Positions 10,570 through 20,790 of a stretch of DNA of 64,000 nt are shown here, piece by piece. Origin of the DNA: Microstegium vimineum (taxonomy: Eukaryota; Streptophyta; Magnoliopsida; Poales; Poaceae). The translations under genes and the position numbers were made by a program. Below the pieces are notes generated by a model, which had not been told where the DNA came from, did not search any database, and was given only the letters and a program-made list of their open reading frames with translations. Every line of letters starts with the position of its first letter. Position 1 is the stretch's first letter. The DNA is taken from positions 21,034,171-21,098,170 of the forward strand of contig CM039128.1 in assembly GCA_022036555.1 (NCBI GenBank), given 5' to 3'.

Positions 10570-12090
10570 ATGCCTCGCACCAGGACTAACTTTGGATCCA
10601 ACACCAGTGACAACAACAACGACAACAACAACAACCAGCACCCTATACCTCCACCACCTGTGATGACCCCAGAACAGATGCAAGCTCAGATGATGCAGAC
10701 GATGCAAGCCATGATGCAGTTCATGCAGAATCAACCCCATCAACCTGCCGGAGCTCCATCTGTCAACAAGCGGAGGGAATTTCTGCAAGGACACCCTCCT
10801 GTCTTCTCTCATGCCAGTGATCCGTTGGAGGCGGATGATTGGTTGCGTGCGGTGGAGAAGCAACTCAACATCGCACAGTGCAATGACCAGGAGAAGGTTC
10901 TGTATGCTTCTGGTCAACTTCAAGGCGCAGCTCAGACTTGGTGGGAGACATATCAAGATGCTTGTCCTGGCAATGCCCCTGCTATCACTTGGGAAGAATT
11001 TTCCCGGGATTTCAAGGCATGCCACATCCCAGAAGGAATCATAGAACTGAAGCAAGAAGAATTCAGAAATCTTCGGTTGGGACAGATGTCCATCAGCGAG
11101 TACCACGACAAGTTCTCGCAATTAGCTCGCTATGCTCCAAATGAAGTAAGGGATGATGCTGATAAGCAGCGTCTCTTCTTGAAGGGAATCTACTACGATC
11201 TCCGGTTGCAGCTGAAGGGTAACACTTACCCGAATTTCCAATCCTTGGTGAATCGTGCCATCGTCTTGGACAATGAACGCAGGGAGATGGACAAGAAGAG
11301 GAAGCTTAGGGGACAAGCTTCTGGAAGCAACACTCGCCAGCATCCCAACTATCCTCAGCAGGGTTACCCGCAAAGGTATCAAGACACATCCAACCTTGGG
11401 AACCGTAACCCGAACCAGCAACTTCCGCCTCTCCAGCAACAAGGTGGTTACTCAGCATCTCGTCAAGACTCATCCAGCAGTACCCCAGCAAAGACGAATA
11501 TTCCCAACACCCCCACCAAGTGTTTTGCTTGTGGTGAACCTGGACATCTTTCATATAACTGCCCCAAGAAGCAAAACACGCCAAATCCTCCAAGTCAGAA
11601 CAGCAACAACCAGAAAGGAAGGTACCAGCCACCCTCTCATAATAGGAGCGTGAACCACGTCTCTGCAGAAGCAGCTCAGGAAGCACCAGAAGTGATGATG
11701 GGTACGTTCCTTGTCAACTCCATCCCTGCTACTGTTCTTTTCGATTCCGGAGCATCGCATTCTTTCATATCGCAAGCTTTTGTTAGAATGCATGGAACAT
11801 CATTAGTAGCAATGCAAAATCCTATAATTGTGAATTCACCGGGTGGGGTTATGAGAACCGACTGTTACTGTCCATCGGTTACTGTTACCCTAAGGGGGGT
11901 AGAGTTCAAAGCTCAGCTTACAGTTTTGAGAACCGCTGGAATTGATGTTATATTGGGTTTGGACTGGATGAGAAAGCAAGATGCAGTGATCAAGTGTGAT
12001 AAGAAGATAGTTGAATTGTCTACACCTACAGGAAACAGGATCAGTGTTGAAGTGGTCATGCAACCTCCACCGACAGCCGCCGTCAATTAG
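10570..12090 (+). CDS. gag: Tekay gag-protease polyprotein segment
   Basis: Gag forms the virus-like particle in the cytoplasm and the protease cleaves the polyprotein. The 506-residue frame starts MPRTRTNFGSN and has a Q/N/P-rich N terminus. The capsid-like core runs from FLQGHPPVFSHA through LRLGQMSISEYHDKFSQLAR (about residues 70-210), followed by a basic linker. The CCHC knuckle CFACGEPGHLSYNC lies near residue 320. The aspartic protease active site VLFDSGASHSFISQ is near residue 395, with the flap region GLDWM following. The frame ends in a TAG at 12088-12090, where RT should follow without interruption. This segment itself is intact, so a Gag-PR protein could still be made. Confidence 0.9.
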   Translation: MPRTRTNFGSNTSDNNNDNNNNQHPIPPPPVMTPEQMQAQMMQTMQAMMQFMQNQPHQPAGAPSVNKRREFLQGHPPVFSHASDPLEADDWLRAVEKQLNIAQCNDQEKVLYASGQLQGAAQTWWETYQDACPGNAPAITWEEFSRDFKACHIPEGIIELKQEEFRNLRLGQMSISEYHDKFSQLARYAPNEVRDDADKQRLFLKGIYYDLRLQLKGNTYPNFQSLVNRAIVLDNERREMDKKRKLRGQASGSNTRQHPNYPQQGYPQRYQDTSNLGNRNPNQQLPPLQQQGGYSASRQDSSSSTPAKTNIPNTPTKCFACGEPGHLSYNCPKKQNTPNPPSQNSNNQKGRYQPPSHNRSVNHVSAEAAQEAPEVMMGTFLVNSIPATVLFDSGASHSFISQAFVRMHGTSLVAMQNPIIVNSPGGVMRTDCYCPSVTVTLRGVEFKAQLTVLRTAGIDVILGLDWMRKQDAVIKCDKKIVELSTPTGNRISVEVVMQPPPTAAVN

Positions 12091-13597
12091 CTTGAGGAGT
12101 ATGACAACCCAGCAGATAGGGTTGTGGATGAATTTCCAGATGTATTCCCAGAAGACTTGCCAGGTATGCCTCCCGATCGTGACATTGAATTTATAATTGA
12201 GTTATTACCTGGAACTGCACCTATAGCTAAAAGACCATATAGGATGGGAATAAAAGAACTAGAAGAACTTAAGAAACAAATTAAAGAGTTGTCGGATAAA
12301 GGTTTTTTTTTGTCCCAGTTCTTCACCTTGGGGTGCACCAGTTATCTTTGTTGACAAGAAGGATGGCAGTCAGCGGATGTGTGTTGATTATCGGTCACTC
12401 AATGAGGTCACTATCAAGAACAAGTACCCTTTGCCTAGAATCGATGATTTGTTTGATCAGTTGAAAGGTGTTTGTGTGTTCTCCAAGATTGATCTTCGGT
12501 CTGGTTACCATCAGTTGAAGATTCGTGCTTCAGATGTTCCCAAGACAGCATTCACTACGAGGTATGGATTGTATGAATATACGGTGATGTCATTTGGTCT
12601 TACCAATGCACCTGCATACTTCATGTATTTGATGAACAAGGTCTTTATGGAATATCTGGATAAATTTGTGGTGGTATTTATTGATGATATTCTGATCTAC
12701 TCCAAAAACGTTGATGAGCATGCTGAACACTTGAGATTGGTACTGCAGAAGCTCAGAGAGCACCAGTTGTATGCAAAAAGAAGTAAGTGTGAATTCTGGT
12801 TGAAAGAAGTTTCTTTTCTTGGTCATGTTGTGTCTAATGGTGGAATATCAGTTGATCCTAGTAAGGTGGAAGATGTACTGAATTGGAAACCCCCGACCAA
12901 TGTCAGTGAGATCCGCAGCTTCCTTGGTTTAGCTGGATATTATAGAAGGTTCATTGAAGGATTCTCTAAGCTAGCTAAACCTATGACCGCGTTGCTTGAG
13001 AAAGATGCTAAGATTGTTTGGTCAGAGAAGTGTCAGACGAACTTTGAAGAATTGAAAAAGAGATTGACTACAGCTCCTGTGTTGACCTTGCCAGACTTGA
13101 GTCAGAAGTTCTCTATCTATTGTGATGCCTCTCGTCTTGGTTTGGGTTGTGTGCTTATGCAAGAAGGAAGAGTTGTTGCGTATGCTTCGCGGCAACTGAG
13201 GAAGCATGAGTTAAATTATCCAACTCATGACTTGGAGTTAGCAGCTGTGGTTCATGCATTGAAGATATGGAGACACTATCTTATCGGTCATAAGTGCGAC
13301 ATCTACACCGACCATAAGAGCTTGAAGTATATCTTTACCCAATCAGATCTGAATTTGAGACAACGTCGTTGGTTGGAACTGATCAAGGATTATGATCTTG
13401 ATGTTCACTATCATCCTAGTAAAGCCAATGTGGTGGCCGATGCTCTTAGCAGGAAAAGTTATGCTAATGAGATTCGGACGATACCTATGCCTGGAGAGTT
13501 GTGTGCTGAACTTGAGCATCTCAACTTGAGCATTGTTGCTAATACTATGGAAATGGTGGTGGAGCCTACATTAGAAAAAGAGATTCGTGAAGGTTAG
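12091..13597 (+). pseudogene. pol: Tekay reverse transcriptase and RNase H, frameshifted
   Basis: The frame resumes after the TAG with VVDEFPDVFPEDLPGMPP, the usual RT lead-in. It shifts in a run of nine T (about 12303-12311) and then reads VDYRSLNEVTIKNKYPLP, IDLRSGYHQL, FGLTNAPAYF and VVVFIDDILIYS, the FIDD catalytic box. RNase H follows: FSIYCDASRLGLGCVLMQ, ELAAVVHALKIWRHYL, IYTDHKSLKYIF and ADALSRKS, with its catalytic acidic residues in place. The segment ends in a TAG at 13595-13597 just before integrase. The T-run shift is the only lesion inside RT. Confidence 0.9.
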
Positions 13598-14998
13598 TTG
13601 CAAGATAAGAATCTGCAGTTGATAGTTGAGAACTTGAAGGAAGGAAAGTCACCAGGATTCCGGTTAGATGGCAATGGTACACTATGGTATGGAAAGAGGA
13701 TTTGTGTTCCTGACATCAAGTCTATTCGACAGACAATTCTGCGAGAAGCTCATGAGTCAACCTATTCAATCCATCCTGGAAGCACTAAGATGTACCTAGA
13801 TCTTAAAGAGAAGTATTGGTGGGTTGGATTGAAACGTGATGTGGCAGAATACGTGGCAATATGTGATACATGTCAGAGGGTTAAAGCAGAACATCAGAGA
13901 CCTGCCGGACTGTTGCAACCGATGAAGATACCTGAATGGAAGTGGGATGAAGTTGGTATGGATTTCATAGTTGGGTTACCGCGTACTCAGAAAGGTTATG
14001 ACTCAATCTGGGTCATAGTTGATCGCTTGACCAAGGTAGCTCACTTCTTGCCAGTTCGAACCACTTATACGGGAGCACAGTTAGCAGAGTTGTATATGGA
14101 AAGAATAGTATGCCAGCATGGAGTTCCAAAGAAGATCGTGTCGGATAGAGGAACCCAGTTCACTTCGCATTTTTGGAGGAAAGTGCATGATTCCCTTGGG
14201 ACAGGGTTGAATTTCAGCTCAGCCTATCACCCTCAGACAGATGGACAGACAGAAAGAACAAATCAAGTGCTAGAAGATATGTTGAGAGCTTGTGCTTTGC
14301 AGTATGGTACCAGCTGGGATAAGTGTTTGCCCTATGCTAAATTCTCTTATAATAACAGTTATCAAGAAAGTCTTAAGATGGCACCGTTTGAAGCTTTGTA
14401 CGGACGGAAGTGTAGAACTCCGTTGTTCTGGAATCAAACGGGAGAAACCCAAGTGTTTGGACCAGACATTCTGAGAGATGCAGAAGAACAAGTCCGGGTA
14501 ATCAGGGATAATCTGAAGATAGCACAGTCTCGACAGAAAAGTTACGCTGATAATCGAAGAAGAGATTTGTCTTTTGAGATCGGTGATTACGTGTATCTAA
14601 AAGTATCACCTATGAGAAGTGTGAAACGGTTCAATATGAAAGGAAAGTTAGCGCCCAGATATATTGGCCCGTTCAAGATTCTTGAGAGACGTGGAGAAGT
14701 TGCTTATCGGTTAGAGTTACCAGAAAGTTTGTCAGGAGTTCACGATGTGTTTCACGTATCTCAACTCAAGAAGTGTTTGCGAGTACCCGAAGAACAGTTA
14801 CCTTTGGAAGAACTAACGGTTAAAGAAGATTTGACCTATGAGGAGTATCCGGTTAAGATTTTGGAGACAGCTGAAAGAGTTACAAGGAGTAAAGTCATCA
14901 AGATGTGTAAAGTGCAGTGGAATCGGTATACAGAAGAAGAGGCCACATGGGAAAGAGAGGAAGATCTAAGAAAAACCTACCCTCAACTCTTTAAGTAA
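13598..14998 (+). CDS. pol: Tekay integrase with chromodomain
   Basis: This 466-residue segment has no stop of its own. It contains the HHCC zinc domain (about residues 50-95, ending CDTCQRVKAEHQ) and the DDE core (WDEVGMDFIVGLP, VDRLTKVAHFLP, IVSDRGTQFTSHFW, YHPQTDGQTERTNQ). The GPY/F-type motif KGKLAPRYIGPFKILE is followed by HDVFHVSQLKK. A C-terminal chromodomain contains MCKVQWNRYTEEEATWE. Translation would need to pass the upstream TAG or begin internally, so it is probably silent although the sequence is well preserved. The chromodomain places the element among chromoviruses. Confidence 0.88.
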   Translation: MQDKNLQLIVENLKEGKSPGFRLDGNGTLWYGKRICVPDIKSIRQTILREAHESTYSIHPGSTKMYLDLKEKYWWVGLKRDVAEYVAICDTCQRVKAEHQRPAGLLQPMKIPEWKWDEVGMDFIVGLPRTQKGYDSIWVIVDRLTKVAHFLPVRTTYTGAQLAELYMERIVCQHGVPKKIVSDRGTQFTSHFWRKVHDSLGTGLNFSSAYHPQTDGQTERTNQVLEDMLRACALQYGTSWDKCLPYAKFSYNNSYQESLKMAPFEALYGRKCRTPLFWNQTGETQVFGPDILRDAEEQVRVIRDNLKIAQSRQKSYADNRRRDLSFEIGDYVYLKVSPMRSVKRFNMKGKLAPRYIGPFKILERRGEVAYRLELPESLSGVHDVFHVSQLKKCLRVPEEQLPLEELTVKEDLTYEEYPVKILETAERVTRSKVIKMCKVQWNRYTEEEATWEREEDLRKTYPQLFK

Positions 14999-15032
14999 GT
15001 AAAATCTGGGAATCTCGGGGCAAGATTCTTTT

Positions 15033-15046
15033 AAGGGGCGTAGATT
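15033..15046 (+). promoter_or_regulatory. Polypurine tract region of the Tekay element
   Basis: AAGGGGCG directly before the 3' LTR (which starts at 15047) fits the plus-strand primer. The tract is short and interrupted, which is common in plant Ty3/gypsy elements. Confidence 0.65.
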
Positions 15047-18000
15047 TGTAACACCCTAAAAATTTGAATAGCAAATTAGATTTTAAATTGAGTTGAATTT
15101 GATTTAATTTAAAGTATTTTTGTGAAGCATGGAATTAAATATATAAAACTTAAATTAATTATCATGTTAGGTTTCACATGTTTGTGCATTGCATGCTCTT
15201 GCATCCTCTTTGTGTGGCTTTGCAAAACTTGGAAAAAGGATTTCAAAATTCATTTTGAAAATCAATTTGCAAAATTGATTAAAAGGAAAAAGGAAAAGAA
15301 AAGGAAAACACTGTGCATTCATCTCTTCTGGCCCGAAAGCCCACCAGCCCGGCCTTCTTCCCTCTCTCTCTTTTTTCCCCCGCACTGGGCCGTCCTCCTC
15401 CCCGCCCCAGCACGGCGCCCGCGCTCTTCTCCCTCTGACGGCACTGGCCCGCTTGTCGGCGCCGATCCTTCCCCTTCTCCTTCACTGACACCGCAACCCC
15501 ACGGGTCAGTCTTCCCCTCTCTTCTCTCTTCTCTGTCGCTAACGACCCCGGGTCCGCTTGTCAGTTCTTTCCCCCTCCTTCCCGTGTCCAGAGCGGACAC
15601 TGCCGCGCCGCGTCGCCGCCGCGTCTGCAACCGTCCTCCACGCGTCTCGCTCCCCTCTCGTGTCCGGTGCGGACTCTACCTCGGCCGCAATAAATAGCAC
15701 GCACCCGCGCCGTTTTCCGCCATCGCGAAGTCTCTGCTCGCCTCGCATCGCGCCGCCGCCGTCCGAGCAGCACGCCGTCGCCGTTCCGCACCGCCGGTTG
15801 CTCCTCGCCCTTCGCCGAGCACCGCCGCAGCTTCGCGTGAGTATCAAACGCGCCATCTCTCTCTTCTCTCCCTCCCTTGTGCCCTGAGTCGACTCGCTGC
15901 CATTCGGCCGAGGTCCGCCGCCGCGGTTCGTCGTCGTCCGCCTTCCTCCGTCCCAACCAGACTCTACCAGTGCCCGCAAAAGCTTCGCCCTGGTTCCCTT
16001 GTGCTCCCCGCGTCTTTTCCTGGTCAGTTTTGGTCTCCCAAGCCCTAACCGTCGTGCGCAGACAGTCCGCCGCCGCCGTGCTCCGTCGTCGGGGTCTCCC
16101 AATCGTCCTCGAGCCTCGCTACAGCCCTGAATCGCTTCGCGGCGTCATCCTCTATCTTCCCGTGCAATCAATTTTGGAATCCGTGCTCTGCATCGCTCGA
16201 ACGGCTTACGCCGACGAGGAATCACCTCGGCCGGCCATGGCGCCGCCGAGCGCCGCCCTGCTCCGGCGGGAAACCGCCGTGTCTTCTTCCCCGATCTAAT
16301 CTGATCCGCCCGCTTCTAATCCAACGGCTCAGATTAGCCCATACCCCTTCGGTGGTGTTTTTGCTAAAGAGCCCCTGCTCTTTTCATCCCCTTAACCCGC
16401 AGTCCAAAGCGCCTTTGCTCTTTACGTTTTTCCATCAGGAAAACGTATTTCCTTTTCTGAGTATAGTTTTATTCCGAAAATAAAATAAAACCCTAATTCC
16501 CTTTTTATCTCTAATATTCAAAAGCTCATATTTTCTTCGTTTCAAATCCAAATCGACCCGTTCGAGTTGTGTTAGATCTGTATTTTCATGCTCTATCCAG
16601 TAGTATAGGTTTCACATATGTTAATTACTTTTGAAAATCAGAGAAAATTTCTTTGTTTTTGCTAAACCTATCTCTCTTCAAAATCCCATTTTATCTCTAA
16701 CTTCTTCGTTTTAGATCCGATTAGCGTGATTCTCGTATCTCTGTGATCGTAGTGAAGCATAGATCTGTTTTATAACCTTTTCAAAGTCTTTCAATTGTTT
16801 TTGGTGTAATGTTCTGATCATATCTTGTTTGCTTCGTGTATGATTGCTCGGATGATTGCGTGGTGATGTTGATCGAGTACAGCCGGTGAGATCTTCGTTG
16901 ACCAAGAGTTCTTTGCAGCAGATCAGGATCACCAAGAGCTTTGGGATCAAGGCAAGTTTAACATGGGATCATCCTTGTTACCTATTCACCATAATTCAAT
17001 CTAATCATATTGCATGTGTCTAATTTGATTCCTATTAGATCTATACCATAGCTTTGTTATCCTTTACCTTGTCACCATGGGTTTATATGCATATGGGTAG
17101 CTTTGCTATGCTTTACAATAATGGATCTTGAGATGAATCTTGACTAATCATATATGCAACAATGAGACAAAATTGGCTTTTGTAGCAACATGGAATAGGA
17201 CCCCACTGTAGGGCAAAAGCTGGGATTTCTAATACAACCACAGGTGCTATAATGGCTCTGGCTTTAGTCAAGTATAAAGATTTGTAGTAGCATGTTGGCA
17301 GTTCGTGAAAGGCACCATTGCCGAGCTGGTTGCAGGGCATGGTCCAGGGTGGTTACCATTTTGAGAGGTACCATCGAGTGGAGGCTTTGTATACCCCTTG
17401 CCCGTGGGTCCGTAGGGTCTATCAACATGTTAGGAAGACTTTTGAAAGACTTCATAGTGTTCCCTGCCCGCTCACCTCGGCAGTGTTTTGGGACTAGCTA
17501 TCCCGGGCATCTGGGTAACATGGCTTGTGGGTAAAGTGTATAACCTCTGCAGAGTGTAAATCTATCATGATAGCCGTGCTCACGGTTACGAGCGGCCTGG
17601 AAAACTCACAGTGTAGATGATCATGTTGTTTAATTGTTAATGATGTTTATTAATCTTATCATGTGGTTATTAATTGGGCTATGCATAACTAAAGCTAAGT
17701 GTTGGTAAAACTTGACCAAGTTAAAAGCAACCGCAGTACAACCAGTGTCAACCTTTTGAGCTTCATAACCCTGTGTTACTCTTGCTGAGTACGTAAGTGC
17801 TCACTCTTGCTTTCTCAACCCCTTCAGATGGCTATGAAGGCTACCGTGAGGAGTACTAGGCTAGTGGTCAACCAGTCGGCGTTCCCTGTGAAGTGGAGCT
17901 TCGTCGCGAGAGTTATCTTTATATTCCGCTGTTATGTTATTTAAATATTATTCGTTATGTAATAAACACTCAGTGATGATATTATTTAAAGATTTGTCGG

Positions 18001-18075
18001 CTTATGTGTGTGATTGATCTCTGGGCACACATGAGTTATTCATATTCAATTTTATCCTTAAAATTGGGTGTGACA
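15047..18075 (+). repeat. 3' LTR of the Tekay element
   Basis: This 3,029-bp copy of 5926-8955 differs by about 20-25 substitutions and two or three tiny indels by my reading. Many substitutions are C/T or G/A transitions in the GC-rich stretch, as expected for methylated repeat DNA. Confidence 0.93.
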
Positions 18076-18080
18076 TGGGT
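18076..18080. repeat. Right target-site duplication of the Tekay element (TGGGT)
   Basis: It is identical to 5921-5925 and directly follows the 3' LTR end TGACA. Confidence 0.95.
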
Positions 18081-18717
18081 GCGGAACGCCGTCTTGGCCA
18101 CGTCCTCCGGGTGGACACACACTTGATGATACCCCGACTGAAGGTCCAGTTTGGTGAATAGGGACGCGCCGTGGAGCTCATCGAGAAGCTCCTCGACCAC
18201 CGGAAATGGGGAACTTGTCCTTCACGGTGGCCGCATTGAGCACCCGGTAGTCCACACAGAAACGCCATGTGTTGTCCTGCTTCTTGACGAGGAGGACGGG
18301 TGCTGAAAACGGCGATGTGCTGGGGCGAATGATCCCCTGCTGCAGCATGTCCTCGCACTGCTTCTCGAGTTCATCTTTTTGCAGTTGAGGATACCGGTAT
18401 GGACGGACAGCTATCGGATCAAGGGCAGGCTTCAGGTGGATGCAATGATCACATGGGCGGGCCAACGGTAGGCCGGTTGGAGTAGCGAAGACGTCCGCGT
18501 AAGTGTCCAGCAGACGTTCCAGCAGCGCCGCCTCGTTGCCTTTGTCGGGGTAGATGCTGCCTGTGTGCAGCCGGCCTGTCGGAGGGGGTCCGGCGCGCCC
18601 CGCCTCGATGCCCTGCCACACGACCCGGCGGCCGTGGCGTGTGAATGCCATGCTGAGTGCTTCAAAGTCCCAGAGGACGGGGCCCAGGGTGCGCAACCAG
18701 GCGACCCCCAAGACCAC
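18081..18717 (-). pseudogene. Reina reverse transcriptase, first fragment (upstream of the nested insertion)
   Basis: Minus-strand translation reads LLDTYADVFATPTGLP, the RT lead-in, then GIIRPSTSPFSAPVLLVKKQ, RFCVDYRVLNAATVKDKFPI. After a one-base frameshift near 18203-18205 it reads TKLDLQSGYHQVCVHPEDVA and breaks off at KTAFRTH, at the Tekay insertion. The catalytic part continues at 5925. Dead by frameshift and insertion. Confidence 0.85.
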
Positions 18718-20418
18718 GTCGTAGCACTCCAGTGGGGATGGAGAAACAGTCCACCGCGAACCGTTCAGTGCCGATCCGGAGGTCGATGTCGCGGGTTAGG
18801 CCCTGGCACGCGACGCGGTCGCCGTTCACAACGACGACATGGGCGCCCGCTGCGTCCACGGTTTGGAGACCCGCGCGGCGCGCTGCTGCGGTACTGACGA
18901 AGTTGTGGGTGGAGCCACTGTCGAGCAGCGCCGTGAACTCGTGCGCCCCATATTGGACGCGAAGCTGCATCGTGTCCTCTGTGCGGACCCCCGTGATTGC
19001 TGATAGGGAGATCAACGGGGCGTCCGGGTCATATGTCGCGAGCGTGGCCGCGGCGGTTGCGGAAGTGGTGTCGGCGTCGTCCGGGTCGTCCACCGTGTAG
19101 TCGGCCACCTCCAGGAAAAAACAGTCGCGCACACTTGTGACCGCGAACATATGGTTCGTCGCAATTATAACACAGCCCCTGCTGACGCCGAGTAGCCATC
19201 TCTTCCGGAGTGAGCTTCTTGAAGACGCGCGGTGTCGAGGTAGCTGCTGCCGGGGCTGCCTGTGGCGCGGGCGCGCCCCCCGGCGATGCTGGAGGCGCTC
19301 TACGTGGTGGCCGCGGGGGTGGTGCGGGCAGCGCCAGCGTTGTGGTGGCGTGCCGACGCTCGTACGCTCGGGCCAGCCGTACAACGCGGTGTAGATCCGT
19401 AGGGTTGTGGAGCTCCACGTCGACGCGTAGGGCTTCGGGCAGCCCCCCATGAAGAGTTGTGCCTGCTGCAGGGGCGCCAGAGAGCCGGCGTGCGCGAGGC
19501 GAGCCTGGAACGCCTTCAGGTACGCCTCGACCGTCGAGGTGAACGGCAGGCGCGCCAGATCGGCCAGGTGATTGGTGCTGATGGGCGGTCCAAACCGCTG
19601 ATGGCAGAGGGTCATGAAATCTGCCCATGACGGCTCGCCGGCATCGCGTTCGTGGATGATGTACCACTACCGTGTTGTCCCGGTCAGGTGATAGGATGCA
19701 TACCAGACACGCTGGTCCTCCGGAGTGCGTTGAGCGTGTAAAAACTGGTCGCATTTATTCAGCCACTCCAATGGTTCCCCCTCGCCGTCATAGGTCGGGA
19801 AGGTGAGCTTCTGGAACCGCAGCGCGGTGTGGCTGTCCGGCTGCGGTGGGGGTGGTGGTTTACTATTTCTGGGATAGGTGTAAATGGGGGCTTGCATGAT
19901 GGCGGAAAAAGATGGGATTGGGGATGGGGAGTGGGGAAAGCTGATTTGCGTGATTGGAATTGGGCGGGGGTTTATGGCGGATGTGGGCGGTGGCACAGAC
20001 GGGAATAGGGACGGCTGTGGTGCAGGCTGCGTCGACACGATGGCGTCGGTGGCGCTGGCGATGGAGGCGCCGCTGGCCGGTGGTGCCATCAGCTGTGGTA
20101 GGCCACCGTAGCCAGGGAGGCTGAGTGGCAAGGACAGGGGCGCTGATAGGGCGGATTGGCCCTCTAGGGACGCGAGGCGGGCGTTGATGGCGGCGAACTG
20201 GAGATGCATCTGCTGCTGGATGGAGTAGAGGGCAGCATCGGATCTGTGGAGGTGGATGAATGCTGGTATGGTTGGAAGCTTGGCGTGGGGGATGGCACGA
20301 GGGTGTTGGTGGTGGTGACCCTGGGCTCGGATGCCGCCGGCGCAGACATCGTGGAGGCGGCCGGCACGGAGGATGCCATGGCGGCGGAGACCGTCGGCGT
20401 TCCAGGACCAGAAGACAT
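18662..20418 (-). pseudogene. Reina gag, zinc knuckle and protease
   Basis: On the minus strand the frame opens MSSGPGTPTVSAAMASS at 20418, directly after the primer site. It shifts near 20200, continues with a long P/S-rich N terminus and the capsid-like core (ALRFQKLTFPTYDGEGEPLE), then has a stop and further frame changes around 19620-19700. The knuckle CYNCDEPYVRGHKC follows near 19150, then the protease active site LLDSGSTHNFVS near 18910. At least three lesions make this a pseudogene. DSGSTHNF is characteristic of Reina/CRM-type chromoviruses. Confidence 0.85.
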
Positions 20419-20429
20419 CTCTGATACCA
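20418..20429 (-). promoter_or_regulatory. Primer binding site of the Reina element
   Basis: The minus strand reads TGGTATCAGAGA, one base different from the canonical initiator-Met site, three bases after the 5' LTR. It overlaps the first codon of gag, so gag begins immediately after the priming site. Confidence 0.9.
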
Positions 20430-20432
20430 GGT

Positions 20433-20785
20433 TGGTACGGCTCGCTTTACTACGGAGGAAGTACGGCGGCGAGGAGGCGAGCCGAGGTCGAGCAGGACGG
20501 CGGCGTGCGGGTGCCGTGCTGCGCGGTAGAGAGAAGGTAAGCTCGGGGGCCCTTAGGGAGAATAAATCTCAATCCCAGGCTAATTGCCTCTTAATTCCTG
20601 ATCAGGTCTTATAGACCGAGAGTCTTACAAGGATACGATTAGATCTCCTAAATTCACTAATATTCTAACTAACTTATCCTGATCTTAACAAACTATCCCT
20701 ATAACGCATGAACTCCTCTCCTAAGCCGGCCGCACGCTAGCCACCGTGGCGGCGCTTCCTGTGATATGTTTGGCCGACCATAACA
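20433..20785 (-). repeat. 5' LTR of the Reina element
   Basis: This 353-bp copy pairs with 4061-4413. On the minus strand it begins TGTTATGG and ends GTACCA. Confidence 0.9.
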
Positions 20786-20790
20786 CAAGA
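20786..20790. repeat. Right target-site duplication of the Reina element (CAAGA)
   Basis: It matches CAAAA at 4056-4060 with one change. Confidence 0.8.

Larger units (their letters stand above)
5926..18075 (+). mobile_element. Tekay/Del-like Ty3/gypsy chromovirus nested in the Reina element
   Basis: The unit is 12,150 bp with LTRs of 3,030 and 3,029 bp that start TGTAACACCC and end GGGTGTGACA. It has an initiator-Met primer binding site, an extra ORF before gag, gag with a CCHC knuckle, protease, RT, RNase H, integrase and a C-terminal chromodomain. The very long GC-rich LTRs and the chromodomain fit the Tekay lineage (rice RIRE3/RIRE8 are of this kind). The LTR copies differ at only about 20-25 positions by eye (about 99% identical), the smallest divergence in the window. 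Coding decay is limited: two in-frame TAG codons and a frameshift in pol, and one frameshift in the extra ORF. It may have been mobilised in trans. Confidence 0.93.
4061..20785 (-). mobile_element. Reina-like Ty3/gypsy chromovirus, minus strand, interrupted by a Tekay-like element
   Basis: Two 353-bp LTRs (4061-4413 and 20433-20785) flank the unit. On the minus strand they start TGTTATGG and end GTACCA. The 5' LTR is followed by TGGTATCAGAGA, a primer binding site for initiator tRNA-Met. The domain order on the minus strand is gag, zinc knuckle, protease, RT, then integrase with a chromodomain-like tail. Short LTRs, the CYNC-type knuckle and the DSGSTHNF protease fit the Reina lineage. By eye the LTRs differ at about 9-10 positions (about 97% identical). 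Removing the nested element (5926-18075 plus one target copy) leaves a unit of about 4.6 kb, short for the family because the RNase H region is missing. The element is dead. Confidence 0.9.
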
